64,000 nt of DNA, taken from positions 2,170,001 through 2,234,000 of the forward strand of contig NZ_CP080412.1 in NCBI RefSeq assembly GCF_019457635.1, read 5' to 3'. The notes beneath the pieces were generated by a model. It searched no databases. It was not told where the DNA came from and saw only the letters and a list, made by a program, of their open reading frames with translations. The stretch is from Shewanella mangrovisoli (GTDB taxonomy: Bacteria; Pseudomonadota; Gammaproteobacteria; Enterobacterales; Shewanellaceae). Positions 37,345-47,871 of this stretch are shown piece after piece. Positions within the stretch are counted from its first letter, which is position 1. Each line of letters opens with the position of its first letter. The position numbers and the translations under genes are program-made.

Positions 37345-38115
37345 ATTTTCATTCCCTTTGTTATGCCGTGATGATCAGGAAGGTTTTCATCATGGCTTAT
37401 ATTTATTTGCAACTGCCCTCCATAGCCGGAAAATTATCATTAACAACTTTAATATCAACCGCTTAATTGTTATTCAATAGCTGCGACGCTGTTGCATTTG
37501 TAATATTTAAAAGGCTAATTAAGTGTGCTAAAAAATAAAGAATGGCGGTATGGCGTGCGAAAATGACTAGATGTATCTCAATGTAACTAAACATCGTCTT
37601 TACAATGTCAATTTTATTATTAAAGAGTCGAGGATAAGTAGTTTTAAATAATGTGATCTGTGTCAAGTTAGTGTTGAAGTGGCAAATTAAATAAACGTTA
37701 GTAAGTGCTTAAAAATAAACCTTAAATAAGTCTTAAAAACATAATTTAACATTTTATTTTTGTCAGAATGGTCAAAGTTCTACATTTCAAAACTCTCAGT
37801 TTTAAAATAGTCGCATTTATCGAGGAATTTGAAACATCCTGTCACCAATAAAGATAGGTTGTATTTAGTGGTGTTGGTATTGTGTCTAAACTAGTCGTTT
37901 TACTCTTAACCTGCTTAAATATTATTCGGTCAATTTACCGCTTCTAAAAAGGCTGTTTTATTGCTCACGCCTTATCCTGATCTAGCGAGATGCAAAAGGT
38001 CGATAAATCAATTTGCTATCCTGTATAGTGTGCAGCATTGCGGCGATAAGATTCGAGGCTAGCGGATCGTCACGCGAGCGCTACGCTGATGGCGGACAAA
38101 TAGAACGAGGTGAAT
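37345..38115. other. AT-rich intergenic region upstream of the TonB receptor and LysR genes
   Basis: About 770 bases, clearly AT-richer than its flanks, separating divergent genes. The frame 37463-37666 (minus) has no ribosome site and odd composition. No clear operator palindrome was found. It must hold the promoters of both neighbours. Confidence 0.55.
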
Positions 38116-39021
38116 GTGAGAATTAATGATCTTAGGCTGTTTTTGTTGGTCGTTGAGTTAGGCAGTTTTGCTGCCGCGGCCAGTTCGATTGGGAGCCCGC
38201 GGGCTTCGGTCAGTCGCCGTATCGGTGAGTTAGAGGCGGATCTGGGGACTAAGCTGTTTACCCGCACGACACGCCAATTGTCGCTGACACCCACAGGCGA
38301 AAACTACCATCAGCAGTTGATGGAGATTATCCCAAGGCTCGAATCCTTGAATGAGTCGGTCAAAAATCAACGTAATATGCCAACGGGATCGGTCAAGCTA
38401 GGTTTAGTTGGCGATGCCGATGTTGTGACCCATCATTTATTGCAGGACTTTTTAAAAAATTACCCTCTTATTACCTTAGAAACCCATGTAAGTAATCTTG
38501 GTTATCACGATATCTTAAATTATGGTTTGGATGCCTGTATTCATATCGGGAATATCAAAGATAATTCTTTTGTCGCTCGACCGTTAATGCGCGTGTGTCG
38601 CAAATTATATGCAAGCCCTGATTATATTGCGGCCCATGGTATGCCAACATCACTGGATGATCTCAGTCAACATGCATTAATGATCTATCGTTTACAAAAT
38701 GGTGAATTAGAAGATCGTTGGAAATTTAATTTAGGTGAATATCGAGTAAAAAGTCGACTGGTTTCTAACAGTAGCCAATATATTCGTCATGCCATTTTAA
38801 GTGGTGCAGGGATCAGTTTATTATCCGAATTAAGTGTGGTTGAACACTTGCAATTGGGTAATTTGGTTGAAGTTTTACCCGAGTATGAGGTTTACGTTGA
38901 CGATGCCTGGTTAGTCTATCCTAGCCGCAAAGGCATGACCCATGCGGCTCGGCTGCTAATCGATAGCTTAATTCATGAGGCGAGTAAGACACCGGATGTC
39001 ACATTGTCACAAAATTCGTGA
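38116..39021 (+). CDS. LysR-family transcriptional regulator
   Basis: 301 aa from the GTG at 38116, with GAGG five bases upstream; the GTG at 38110 overlaps that site and is less likely. The N-terminal winged helix-turn-helix reads FLLVVELGSFAAAASSIGSPRASVSRRIGELEADLGTKLF. A periplasmic-binding-like effector domain follows. It lies 85 bases before the RND operon and on the same strand, so it may control that operon or itself; the effector is unknown. Confidence 0.9.
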   Translation: MRINDLRLFLLVVELGSFAAAASSIGSPRASVSRRIGELEADLGTKLFTRTTRQLSLTPTGENYHQQLMEIIPRLESLNESVKNQRNMPTGSVKLGLVGDADVVTHHLLQDFLKNYPLITLETHVSNLGYHDILNYGLDACIHIGNIKDNSFVARPLMRVCRKLYASPDYIAAHGMPTSLDDLSQHALMIYRLQNGELEDRWKFNLGEYRVKSRLVSNSSQYIRHAILSGAGISLLSELSVVEHLQLGNLVEVLPEYEVYVDDAWLVYPSRKGMTHAARLLIDSLIHEASKTPDVTLSQNS

Positions 39022-39106
39022 CATTGATGTACCTTTTTTGATTATTGTCCAATAAATTCACCTCCTTTACTCTGTGCCGCCTTAGTCCTAGTTACAGGAA
39101 ATTGTG

Positions 39107-40216
39107 GTGAACAGAGTAAAACCAATCAAAATCGGAACGGGTTTGTGTTGTGCGGGCATTGCATTAGTGCTCGCAGGCTGTGGCAGCAGTGAAGACCAAA
39201 CCCTCACAACCTCAAAACGTCCGTTAGTACAAGTGATGGAACTGCCCGCAGCTGTCACGGATAAAGGTTACAAGTTTAGCGGCGTGTTGGAGTCGGAGAA
39301 TCGTGCGGATTTGTCCTTCCGAGTCCAAGGCGTCCTCGCTGAACTGTTGGCCGAAGAAGGAGTAGAGGTTACCAAGGGACAAGTGATTGCAAGGCTCGAT
39401 CCCCATGATTTTCAAGTCAGTGTTCTGGAGCTGACGGCTAAGTTGGATGAGGCGAAAACCGCCCATCAATTAGCAAAAATCGAACTGCAAAGGGTTAAAA
39501 GTGCGATTAATGACCGCGCGATTGCCAGCGTGAAGTTAGACCGTGCCGTGGCCGCCGAAGCGCGCGCGAAAGCGGGCGTTGAATTAGTCAGCCAGTCGCT
39601 GAAAAAAGCCCAGGATGCCCTGCGTTACACTGAGCTGACCGCGCCCTATGACGGTGTGGTGGGTAAAACCTTTGTCGATCAGCATGAACAAGTCAATGTT
39701 GGCACAACAATCCTGACCATTCATCGCCCAGAACGACTCAATGCGGTAGTGGATGTGCCCGAGAGCCAGATCTGGAACCTAAAACTTGGCACCGAAGGCC
39801 AAGTGACTTGGTTTAAGGGCACGGAAGCCGTACCCGCTGTAGTTGCCAAAATCGCGTCAGTGCCCGATCGCCTAAAGCGCACCTATGAGGTGACCTTTAA
39901 TCTAGCGCATGTTCCAAAACAGTTAGTCGCGGGCAAGGCGGTGAGTGTGGACGTCGCTCTGCCTTATGCTAGTGATAAACCTATCTATTGTATTCCTGCC
40001 ATGGCGGTTACGAGCCGCGAGAACCAACTTTATGTCAATCGTGTCATTGCCGAGCATGTGAGTGCGACTCCCGTGGAATCTGTGAGTCAGACCGACGATT
40101 CTTTATGCGTGACCGGCGGCTTAACCTCTGGTGAGCCCATCGTGATTGCGGGCGGCGCTTTTGTCGAAGAAGGCCAAGCTGTCACCATTTTACGTGGGGC
40201 GTCGGTTAAATCATGA
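39107..40216 (+). CDS. RND efflux periplasmic adaptor (membrane fusion protein), lipoprotein
   Basis: 369 aa from the GTG at 39107 (AGGAA six bases upstream; GTG 39104 is the alternative). Lipobox VLAGC with Cys25, so lipid-anchored in the inner membrane facing the periplasm. A lipoyl-like domain split around a coiled hairpin (about 95-180) and a beta-barrel domain follow: LSFRVQGVLAELL, YTELTAPYDGVVGK. It links the pump at 40213 to the outer-membrane channel at 43323. The stop overlaps the pump ATG by 4 bases. Confidence 0.93.
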   Translation: MNRVKPIKIGTGLCCAGIALVLAGCGSSEDQTLTTSKRPLVQVMELPAAVTDKGYKFSGVLESENRADLSFRVQGVLAELLAEEGVEVTKGQVIARLDPHDFQVSVLELTAKLDEAKTAHQLAKIELQRVKSAINDRAIASVKLDRAVAAEARAKAGVELVSQSLKKAQDALRYTELTAPYDGVVGKTFVDQHEQVNVGTTILTIHRPERLNAVVDVPESQIWNLKLGTEGQVTWFKGTEAVPAVVAKIASVPDRLKRTYEVTFNLAHVPKQLVAGKAVSVDVALPYASDKPIYCIPAMAVTSRENQLYVNRVIAEHVSATPVESVSQTDDSLCVTGGLTSGEPIVIAGGAFVEEGQAVTILRGASVKS

Positions 40217-43200
40217 GTCTTTCAACCTTTGCGCTAAGGCAAAAAACCTTTGTTATTTTCTTCACTGTGCTGTCGATCATCGCGGGGATTTATTCCTACT
40301 TCGACCTAGGCAAGCTGGAAGATCCGTCTTTTACCGTAAAAAGTGCGGTGATTGTGACCCTCTATCCCGGCGCGAATGCCAAGGAAGTCGAGCAGTTAGT
40401 TACCGATAAAATTGAAACTAAGCTCGAGGAGATGGAATCCCTCTGGAAGTTACGTTCACTATCTCGTCCGGGCAGTTCGATGATCTTTGTCGATCTGAAG
40501 GAAAAAGTGAACTCGGAGGCCTTGCCACAACAGTGGGATTTGATGCGCCGTAAAGTGGAAGACGTCAAATTAGAGCTGCCAGTGCAGGCGCAAATCAGCA
40601 TAGTTCAAGATGAATTCTCTGAAGTCTACGGCATGTTGTTCGCTGTCTATGGCGACAACATGGAAATGGCGGAATTGAAGGATCATGCGCGAGAGTTACA
40701 GCGCCGCATTAAAGCCGTCGATGGGGTGAAGAAAGTTCAGCTGCACGGCATTAACGAGCAGGAGGTGAATATCCGCATCTCCGAGGAGCGTTTGGCGGAA
40801 GCTAACCTCACCATGCTGCAATTAATTGAGCAATTGCATAGCCAGAATATGCCGATTGTGGCGGGGGATTTTGATCTTGGCATCGAAAACCTACGCGTGG
40901 AGCAGGGCGATACCTTTAAGAGTATTGAGGATATTCGCAATCTCAGCATTCAGACTGGCTTAAATGGGCTGCAATCGGCGGTGATCCGCTTAGGGGATAT
41001 TGCCGATGTGACTATGGCGTATCAAGATCCTGCCTCAACACTCAGCCGCTATAACGGCCAACAGGCGATTACCTTGGCCGTCAGCCCTGTGAATGGCATA
41101 AACGTGGTCAGCATCGGCGATACCTTAAAGGCGGTGCTGGCTGATTATCAAGCCAAGTTACCAGATGGTGCGGGCATTGGGGTGATTGCCTATCAACCGG
41201 AAGAAGTTCAAAAGTCGGTTAACAACTTTATCGTTAACTTAATTGAGAGTGTGGTGATTGTGGTTGTCGTGCTGCTGATCTTTATGGGATGGCGCAGCGC
41301 CGCGATTGTGGGAGTGAGTCTGCTGCTCACTATTTTGTTCACCTTGATTTATATGAATCTAACCAGCGTCGATTTGCAGCGGGTTTCCCTCGGCTCCTTT
41401 GTATTAGCGCTAGGGATGCTGGTGGATAATGCCATTGTGATTGTCGATCTGTTCCAAGCCAAGATCAAGCAGGGTATAGAGCGTACTCAGGCGGTTATCG
41501 ACAGCATTAAAGAAATGGCCATGCCGCTCCTCGGTGCCACTGTGATTGCCGCTATGGGCACGGCGCCCGTGCTGCTATCACAAACCGACTCGGCGGAGTT
41601 TTCACTCTCGATTGTGCAGGTGTTGTGTAGCTCGCTGCTGCTCTCATGGATTATCGCCATGGTCGTTACCCCGCTGATGTGTTGGTATTTCTTGGGAAAA
41701 ACCAGCGAAGTCGATGCTGAAAATGCGAAACCGCCTTCTCGCTACACGCTGATGTATCAACAAGCGGTGGAGTGGGTCGTAGAAAACCCGAAGAAGACCA
41801 TTCTCTTTACCGTGCCTTTACTGCTGGGCACCTTACTGATCGCGCCGTTATTGAAAGTGAATTTTATGCCGTCGTCCGATCGCGCCATCGTGTTCCTCGA
41901 TTATTGGCTGCCCAATGGCGGGCGCATCGAGCAGACCTCGACGGATATGCGTAAGGTCGAGCATTGGTTACTGGCGCAACCTGAGGTGGCAAGCATCTCC
42001 AGTTATGTGGGCGAAAGTGCACCGCGGTTCTCGGTCACGGTCGAGCCTGAGCCTTTGGATGCGAGCTATGGCCAGATCCTCGTCAATATGCGCAGTTTCG
42101 ATGATATCGACACCTTAGTGCAGCGTGGCGATGCCTGGTTAGCCAAGGAATTTCCCTATGCAGAGCCAAGATTTAGGGAGTTAAAGCTGGCGACTAAGGA
42201 TAAATATTCGATTGAAGCGCGTTTTATTGGCCCGGATCCCGAGGTGCTGCATAGCTTAGCCAATCAGGCTAAGGACATCATGCGCCAACATCCAAATTTA
42301 AAATACGTTCGCGATGACTGGCGACAAGAGAGCAAAGTCATGACGCCACAGGTGGATTTGCATGCCGCCCGTTTAGCTGGCGTGACACGCACCGATATTG
42401 CCAATGCTATCAATCGTGTCACCGAAGGCACCCATGTTGGCACTATGCGACACGGTGACGATTTGATCCCGATTAAATTGCGTAGCGCCGATGCCTCTTT
42501 AGAGCATTTTGAAAATATTCCCGTGCGTTCATTACTCGGCACACACAGCGTACCTATGGGGCAAGTGGTTGAGAGTATTGAGATTAAAGGTGAGGAAAGC
42601 ATGGTGTGGCGTCGCAACCGCTTACCTGCAATCACCGCTCAAGCGGGCGTGAGTGGCGATACCGCATCGAACGTACGCCAAAGCATTGCGGCAGATATCG
42701 AGGCGATTGCGCTGCCCGAAGGCTATCGGATGGAATGGGGCGGTGAATACTATGATGAACAGCGCTCGATTGACGACTTGATGCAGCAAAACCCTAAGGC
42801 AACCCTGTTGATGGTGATTATTTTGGTGGCGATGTTTAACGCCTTCCGTCAACCGCTGATCATTATGATTACTCTGCCATTGGCGGCGATAGGCATAGTC
42901 TGGAGTTTACTCTTATTGGACAAACCCTTCGGCTTTATGGCGATCGTCGGCATGATCTGTCTGTCGGGAATGATCATCAAAAATGGCATTGTGCTAATGG
43001 ATCAGATTGAACTCGAACGCCGCAATGGCCGCAGAATTGCCGAGGCGATTAAGGCGGCGACGCTCAACCGCACTATGGCGATTTCAATGGCGGCGCTGAC
43101 GACGGCGCTGGGGATGATCCCCTTGTTGACCGACAGACTGTTTGACCAAATGGCCGCGACCATTATTGGCGGTTTGACCGCAGCGTCTGTGCTGTCCTTG

Positions 43201-43320
43201 TTTGTGATGCCTGCCTTGTATCGACTCTTTTATCGTCGAGAAGAGCGTGAGGAAGATGCATTAGTCGATGCTCAAACGGACAACACACCATCGGTTATTA
43301 GCAGTGCCAAAGGGGCCTAA
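40213..43320 (+). CDS. RND efflux transporter, inner-membrane pump
   Basis: 1035 aa with the 12-span RND layout: a membrane helix at the N-terminus, a large periplasmic loop, a central helix group, and a repeat of this. TM4 has LALGMLVDNAIVIVDL (near residue 405), with an Asp in the place of the proton-relay acids. It belongs to the AcrB-like branch seen with NodT-type lipoprotein channels; the substrate is unknown but drug or toxic-compound export is the usual role. Three-gene operon: adaptor, pump, channel. Confidence 0.94.
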   Translation: MSLSTFALRQKTFVIFFTVLSIIAGIYSYFDLGKLEDPSFTVKSAVIVTLYPGANAKEVEQLVTDKIETKLEEMESLWKLRSLSRPGSSMIFVDLKEKVNSEALPQQWDLMRRKVEDVKLELPVQAQISIVQDEFSEVYGMLFAVYGDNMEMAELKDHARELQRRIKAVDGVKKVQLHGINEQEVNIRISEERLAEANLTMLQLIEQLHSQNMPIVAGDFDLGIENLRVEQGDTFKSIEDIRNLSIQTGLNGLQSAVIRLGDIADVTMAYQDPASTLSRYNGQQAITLAVSPVNGINVVSIGDTLKAVLADYQAKLPDGAGIGVIAYQPEEVQKSVNNFIVNLIESVVIVVVVLLIFMGWRSAAIVGVSLLLTILFTLIYMNLTSVDLQRVSLGSFVLALGMLVDNAIVIVDLFQAKIKQGIERTQAVIDSIKEMAMPLLGATVIAAMGTAPVLLSQTDSAEFSLSIVQVLCSSLLLSWIIAMVVTPLMCWYFLGKTSEVDAENAKPPSRYTLMYQQAVEWVVENPKKTILFTVPLLLGTLLIAPLLKVNFMPSSDRAIVFLDYWLPNGGRIEQTSTDMRKVEHWLLAQPEVASISSYVGESAPRFSVTVEPEPLDASYGQILVNMRSFDDIDTLVQRGDAWLAKEFPYAEPRFRELKLATKDKYSIEARFIGPDPEVLHSLANQAKDIMRQHPNLKYVRDDWRQESKVMTPQVDLHAARLAGVTRTDIANAINRVTEGTHVGTMRHGDDLIPIKLRSADASLEHFENIPVRSLLGTHSVPMGQVVESIEIKGEESMVWRRNRLPAITAQAGVSGDTASNVRQSIAADIEAIALPEGYRMEWGGEYYDEQRSIDDLMQQNPKATLLMVIILVAMFNAFRQPLIIMITLPLAAIGIVWSLLLLDKPFGFMAIVGMICLSGMIIKNGIVLMDQIELERRNGRRIAEAIKAATLNRTMAISMAALTTALGMIPLLTDRLFDQMAATIIGGLTAASVLSLFVMPALYRLFYRREEREEDALVDAQTDNTPSVISSAKGA

Positions 43321-43322
43321 AC

Positions 43323-44792
43323 ATGAATAAACATCTATTAATGGCCTTTACGGCAATGAGCTTGCTTGGCGGATGCAGTATGTCGCCTGATTACGCACCG
43401 CCAAAGGTGAAAGTCAATGAGCTGTATTTGAATGCGGCGACAGAGGGCGTGAGCCAAGAGGCCTTGGCTTACCAAGCTTGGTGGCGTCAGTTTAACGACC
43501 CTCAGCTCAATGCGCTGGTCGTAAAGGCGCAGCAGCAAAATATTAGTCTGCAGATCGCCAGCGAGCGTGTGCGCGCCGCACGGGCCTATCAGGCGGCGGT
43601 GTCATCGTTAAAAGTACCGACCATTTCGGTGGGCGCGGGGTACCTCGATATGCGCATCAGTGAAAACGATCCGCTGATGGGCAGTGCGGTTGGAGGCATC
43701 GATCTGCCCGCAGGTTTGGGGGGCGGCAACCTTAAGTTGATGAATCGCGACCCGAACAGTACAACCGTGGGCGCGACCATTGCTTGGGAGGCGGATTTGT
43801 TTGGCCGAATCGCGAGTTTAACGCAGGCCGCAGAAATCCGTGCCGAGCAGGCGCAATTGTACCGCGCTAATTTGACAACCCTAATGACGGCGGAGGTTAT
43901 CGATAACTATCTGCAATACCGTGGTACGCAGGAGCGGATGGCGATCGCAAGGCAAAACATTGCCGAACAAGCCGAAGTCTTGGCCTTGGTGGAATCCTTG
44001 GAGCGCAATGGTTATGGCTCGCCGCTGGATGTCGCTAATGCCAAGGCGGCGCTTGCCGCCAGCGAGGCCATGTTACCCATGTTAAGTTCGGCCGAGCAGG
44101 CGCATTTGCATCGATTGGCGATTTTGCTCGGGGAAAACCTCAATGAGACGTCAGGACGGTTAAGCACCGCGGCATTACCCGCAATGACGGAGTTAATCCC
44201 AACGGGCGTACCTTCAGAGTTACTGACACGCCGTTTAGATATTGCCATTGCCGAGCGTGAAATGGCCGCCAAAAACCAAGAGCTTGGCGCGGCGATTGCG
44301 GCTAAGTATCCGAGCTTTTTCTTAACGGGGGCACCGGGATTATCGGCCGATCATATTGACGATCTCTTCTCATCGGATTCCCTTACTTGGGCTTTAGGTG
44401 CGGGCGTGAGCTGGAATGTCTTCGATGGTGGCCGCACTCAAGCCATGGTGGAGATACAGGAAGCGGGTTTTAAAACCGCGGCGCTTAGCTATCAGCAGGC
44501 GGTGAATAACGCCATCAATGAAGTCGAAACCGTGCTAAAGCATTATGGCAATAACCAGCAATATCATCGATTTATTGCAAAGGCAGAGGCGCAATCTGAG
44601 GTCGCGGTACAAAAAGCGACTTCGCTGTATCGCGCCGGTTTAGAAAATCACTTGAGCGTGTTAACTGCGCAGAATGTGAAAAACAATATGAAGGATGCGG
44701 AAGTGTTAGCCCGCCTACAAACGGCCTCGAGTGTGGTGTCGCTTTATAAGGCATTGGGCGGCGATTGGACTCTGGCAAACACCGCGGATTAA
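43323..44792 (+). CDS. outer-membrane efflux lipoprotein, NodT/TolC family
   Basis: 489 aa. Lipobox LLGGC with Cys18; then the usual SPDYAPP start of NodT-family channels. Long coiled helices repeat in both halves (FNDPQLNALVVKAQQQN and NAINEVETVLKHYGNN), and the conserved WNVFDGGRTQA closes the second half. It completes the tripartite pump; its ATG is two bases after the pump stop. Confidence 0.94.
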   Translation: MNKHLLMAFTAMSLLGGCSMSPDYAPPKVKVNELYLNAATEGVSQEALAYQAWWRQFNDPQLNALVVKAQQQNISLQIASERVRAARAYQAAVSSLKVPTISVGAGYLDMRISENDPLMGSAVGGIDLPAGLGGGNLKLMNRDPNSTTVGATIAWEADLFGRIASLTQAAEIRAEQAQLYRANLTTLMTAEVIDNYLQYRGTQERMAIARQNIAEQAEVLALVESLERNGYGSPLDVANAKAALAASEAMLPMLSSAEQAHLHRLAILLGENLNETSGRLSTAALPAMTELIPTGVPSELLTRRLDIAIAEREMAAKNQELGAAIAAKYPSFFLTGAPGLSADHIDDLFSSDSLTWALGAGVSWNVFDGGRTQAMVEIQEAGFKTAALSYQQAVNNAINEVETVLKHYGNNQQYHRFIAKAEAQSEVAVQKATSLYRAGLENHLSVLTAQNVKNNMKDAEVLARLQTASSVVSLYKALGGDWTLANTAD

Positions 44793-44911
44793 AGATTGTA
44801 TAAGGGTGCTCTTGCCGTTAAGTGGTACTACAGCGGCAGGGGCGCCTGATTTCATGACGATTATTCGTTGCTAATAATCCTCTTTAATCGTGACCAGAGT
44901 GAGGAGTTGCC

Positions 44912-46195
44912 GTGTCACAGAACATTTATTCCCGCCATGATGGCGTGTTACAGGCCTGCGAGGAGTGTGGTTTAGTCACGCCTTACACAGAGCCTCAGCC
45001 TGGCTATCGTACCCATTGCCCAAGATGTCAGCATGGATTGCAGTCCGTGTTGGCCACTCCCTTTCAGCCGATTTGGGCCTATGGGGCCGCGACCTTAATC
45101 ATGCTAGGGCTGAGTCTGGGGTTTCCTTTCTTATCCTTTAGCGTGCAGGGCTTATCCCAAAAGGCGAGTCTGTGGTCGGCGCTGATCAGTATGCACTATG
45201 CCAGTAACAGTCTGTTGGCCTTGGTCATCTTACTGTGTGTGGTGATCTTGCCACTGATTTATATCAGTTTTTCAATGCTGATTTATCGACAGGCCTATTT
45301 AGTCCAGCAAGGGAGAACGATTGAACTGAGCTGGCTTAAACGCGCTAGCAAGTGGGTATTTCGTTTTGAGTCTTGGTTAATGGCGGATGTGTTCCTTGTG
45401 GGGATCTTAGTCGCCATGGTGAAAATTCTGTCGTTGGCAGAAGTCGGCTTTGGCCCTTCTTTCTGGGCGTTTTGCATTTATACCTTACTGCTAGTGAAGT
45501 TTGTCAGTCTAGTCGACAGCTCATGGGTATGGGATCAATTAACGCCGAGAGTCGCAACGCCGTACGTGAGGGGAGGTGAGTCGCACCTGCAACAGAATCA
45601 TGGCGTTTGCCCTATTTGTGGTCAGTTAAATGCCATCGATGCGACTGAATGTAGCCGCTGCGCTGGCGCTGTGCACAAGTACTTACCCGCAAACAGTATG
45701 CAAGCCGCGTGGGCATTTTTGCTCGCAGCAACGGTGTTTTATATTCCGGCAAACTTCTATCCGATTATGTACACCACCAGCGTCGGCCAAACCGAGGCGT
45801 CAACCATTATCAGTGGTGTCGTGCTGTTATGGCATTTGGGCTCTTACCCTGTGGCCTCAATTATCTTCTTCGCCAGCATAGTGATCCCCACGGCCAAAAT
45901 CGCTTCTCTGGCTTATTTGTTCCGCCAAGCGGGTAAGGCCCATTCATCAGACCAAGCCATTAAAAATCAACAGCTATACCGCGTGACTGAATTTATTGGT
46001 CGTTGGTCGATGATTGATATTTTTGTGGTGGCCTTACTCACGGCACTGGTCCAGCTCGATGAGCTAATGGCGATTAAACCCGGCCCTGCGGCCCTGTCCT
46101 TTGCCATGGTGGTGATCTTAACCATGCTGTCGGCAATCGCCTTTGATTCTCGCGTGCTGTGGCGACAATCCAGCACCAACAACTGCGAAAAATAA
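44912..46195 (+). CDS. pqiA: PqiA, integral membrane protein of the Pqi system
   Basis: 427 aa. Two zinc-ribbon-like cysteine pairs (CEECGLVTP...CPRC and CPICGQ...CSRC), each before a block of four membrane spans, as in E. coli PqiA. PqiABC forms an envelope-spanning lipid transport or membrane-integrity system. GTG start with GAGGAG five bases upstream. The gene is followed at 10 bases by pqiB. Confidence 0.93.
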   Translation: MSQNIYSRHDGVLQACEECGLVTPYTEPQPGYRTHCPRCQHGLQSVLATPFQPIWAYGAATLIMLGLSLGFPFLSFSVQGLSQKASLWSALISMHYASNSLLALVILLCVVILPLIYISFSMLIYRQAYLVQQGRTIELSWLKRASKWVFRFESWLMADVFLVGILVAMVKILSLAEVGFGPSFWAFCIYTLLLVKFVSLVDSSWVWDQLTPRVATPYVRGGESHLQQNHGVCPICGQLNAIDATECSRCAGAVHKYLPANSMQAAWAFLLAATVFYIPANFYPIMYTTSVGQTEASTIISGVVLLWHLGSYPVASIIFFASIVIPTAKIASLAYLFRQAGKAHSSDQAIKNQQLYRVTEFIGRWSMIDIFVVALLTALVQLDELMAIKPGPAALSFAMVVILTMLSAIAFDSRVLWRQSSTNNCEK

Positions 46196-46205
46196 CCCAT
46201 TTAAT

Positions 46206-47870
46206 ATGAGTAGTAACATGATAAATAATGAAAATATCCGAGCGAAAGAGTCTAAGGTTAGACAGCTTTCGCCCGTGTGGTTGATCCCTATCATCGCCGC
46301 CATGATTGGCTGCTGGATGTTGTATAGCTATTTCAGCCAATTAGGGACCGAAATCCAGCTGCATTTAAAAACCGCCGAGGGCATAGAAGTCGGTAAAACC
46401 TTTTTAAAATCCCGCAATGTGAATGTTGGGGTGATAGAAAGCATTAAATTGAGCGATGACTACAGCGCCATTGTTGCAACTGCGCGGATTTCAAATGATG
46501 CCAAACGCATGTTAAAGCAAGATGCACGTTTTTGGGTGGTAAAACCACGGATTGGTATGGAAGGCGTCTCGGGATTAGATACCTTGCTCTCAGGCGCTTA
46601 TATCGAACTAGAGCCAGGGAAATCTTCGACGCCCCAGTATGAATTTACTGTGCTGGACAATCCGCCAGTGGCATCGGCCGACGAGGAGGGGATGCGGATC
46701 ACCCTGACTAGCCCGCAGGCCGGTAAGTTAAGTGTGGGCGATCCTGTGCTGTATGAAGGTTTTAGAGTCGGCCGAGTGGAAACCTTAGGCTTTAACACCG
46801 AGCGGCGCGAAGCCTTTTACCAGCTGTTTATCAATAAACCCTACGATGAACTCGTTCGGGATAACAGCCAGTTTTGGTTGACCTCTGGCATTAACATGCA
46901 ACTCTCGGCCAAAGGGTTAAATCTGCAGGTGGGGTCGCTCGAAACCTTGCTCTCTGGTGGTGTGAGTTTCCGTTTGCCCGAAGGGCGCCTCGCAGGGGCA
47001 AAAATCACAGAGGATGGCCATGATTTTAGGTTGTATGACTCACAGGAGCTTGCGAGCCAAAGCGTATACGACAAGTACTTAGAATTCGTGATGTTATTCG
47101 ATGAGTCTATTCGTGGATTACACGACGGTGCGACGGTAGAGTTCCGTGGCATCACCATAGGCGAAGTGGTGAAATCACCGCTCACTTTGCAGCAACTCGA
47201 TCCGCATTTTGGTCGCTTTAGCCATGGCACGATTCCCGTATTGGTCAAAATCGAACTAGCGCGGGTGTTTGAGCATGCCGAACAGGTAGGCTTGGACAAT
47301 TTACGCGCTGAAATCGAGCGAGAGTTGCACTCGGGTCTGCGGGCGAGCCTGAAAACCGGCAATTTACTCACGGGTGCCTTGTTTATCGACCTGGATTTAT
47401 ACGCCGATGCTAAGCCCTATCAAACCGCCGATTTTATGGGCTATCCGGTATTCCCGACGCAGCGCGCGGGTGTGGCTGAGATCCAAAAGCAAGTTGGGCA
47501 GCTTATCAGCAAGCTCAATAATTTACCGCTGGAAAAAACCTTCTCTGAGGTGAATACCACGCTACAAAATACCGCCAGTGCATTGGTGCAGTGGGATAAG
47601 GTGGGCGCGAGCTTAGACCAAGTGTTACAGCAGCAAGAAATGATGTCGCTGCCCGCAGAAATACAACAAACCTTGAAAGCCGTAAGCTTGACGGCGAAGG
47701 GATATGGGCCAGAGTCGAGCGTTTATGCCGAACTACAGACCAGTCTGCAGCAACTGCAAACCTTAATGAAAGAATTAGCGCCCTTGTCGCGTCAGCTGAA
47801 TCAAAAGCCTAACGCACTTATTTTAGGGGCAGATCTGCCCGCAGACCCCATCCCAGTTAAAGGTAACTAA
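46206..47870 (+). CDS. pqiB: PqiB, MCE/MlaD-repeat protein
   Basis: 554 aa from the ATG at 46206 (E. coli PqiB 546). An N-terminal membrane anchor (VWLIPIIAAMIGCWMLYSYF) is followed by three MCE domains (each with the GxxVG-type turn, for example VGDPVLYEGFRVGRV and GATVEFRGITIGEV) and a C-terminal helical needle (about 440-540). It forms the periplasmic tunnel of the Pqi system. The longer frame back to 46143 overlaps pqiA and is rejected. Confidence 0.94.
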   Translation: MSSNMINNENIRAKESKVRQLSPVWLIPIIAAMIGCWMLYSYFSQLGTEIQLHLKTAEGIEVGKTFLKSRNVNVGVIESIKLSDDYSAIVATARISNDAKRMLKQDARFWVVKPRIGMEGVSGLDTLLSGAYIELEPGKSSTPQYEFTVLDNPPVASADEEGMRITLTSPQAGKLSVGDPVLYEGFRVGRVETLGFNTERREAFYQLFINKPYDELVRDNSQFWLTSGINMQLSAKGLNLQVGSLETLLSGGVSFRLPEGRLAGAKITEDGHDFRLYDSQELASQSVYDKYLEFVMLFDESIRGLHDGATVEFRGITIGEVVKSPLTLQQLDPHFGRFSHGTIPVLVKIELARVFEHAEQVGLDNLRAEIERELHSGLRASLKTGNLLTGALFIDLDLYADAKPYQTADFMGYPVFPTQRAGVAEIQKQVGQLISKLNNLPLEKTFSEVNTTLQNTASALVQWDKVGASLDQVLQQQEMMSLPAEIQQTLKAVSLTAKGYGPESSVYAELQTSLQQLQTLMKELAPLSRQLNQKPNALILGADLPADPIPVKGN

Positions 47871-47871
47871 T

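Noticed and set aside
37463..37666. Minus-strand 67-codon frame in the AT-rich gap
   Set aside because: AT-rich region gives chance frames; no ribosome site.
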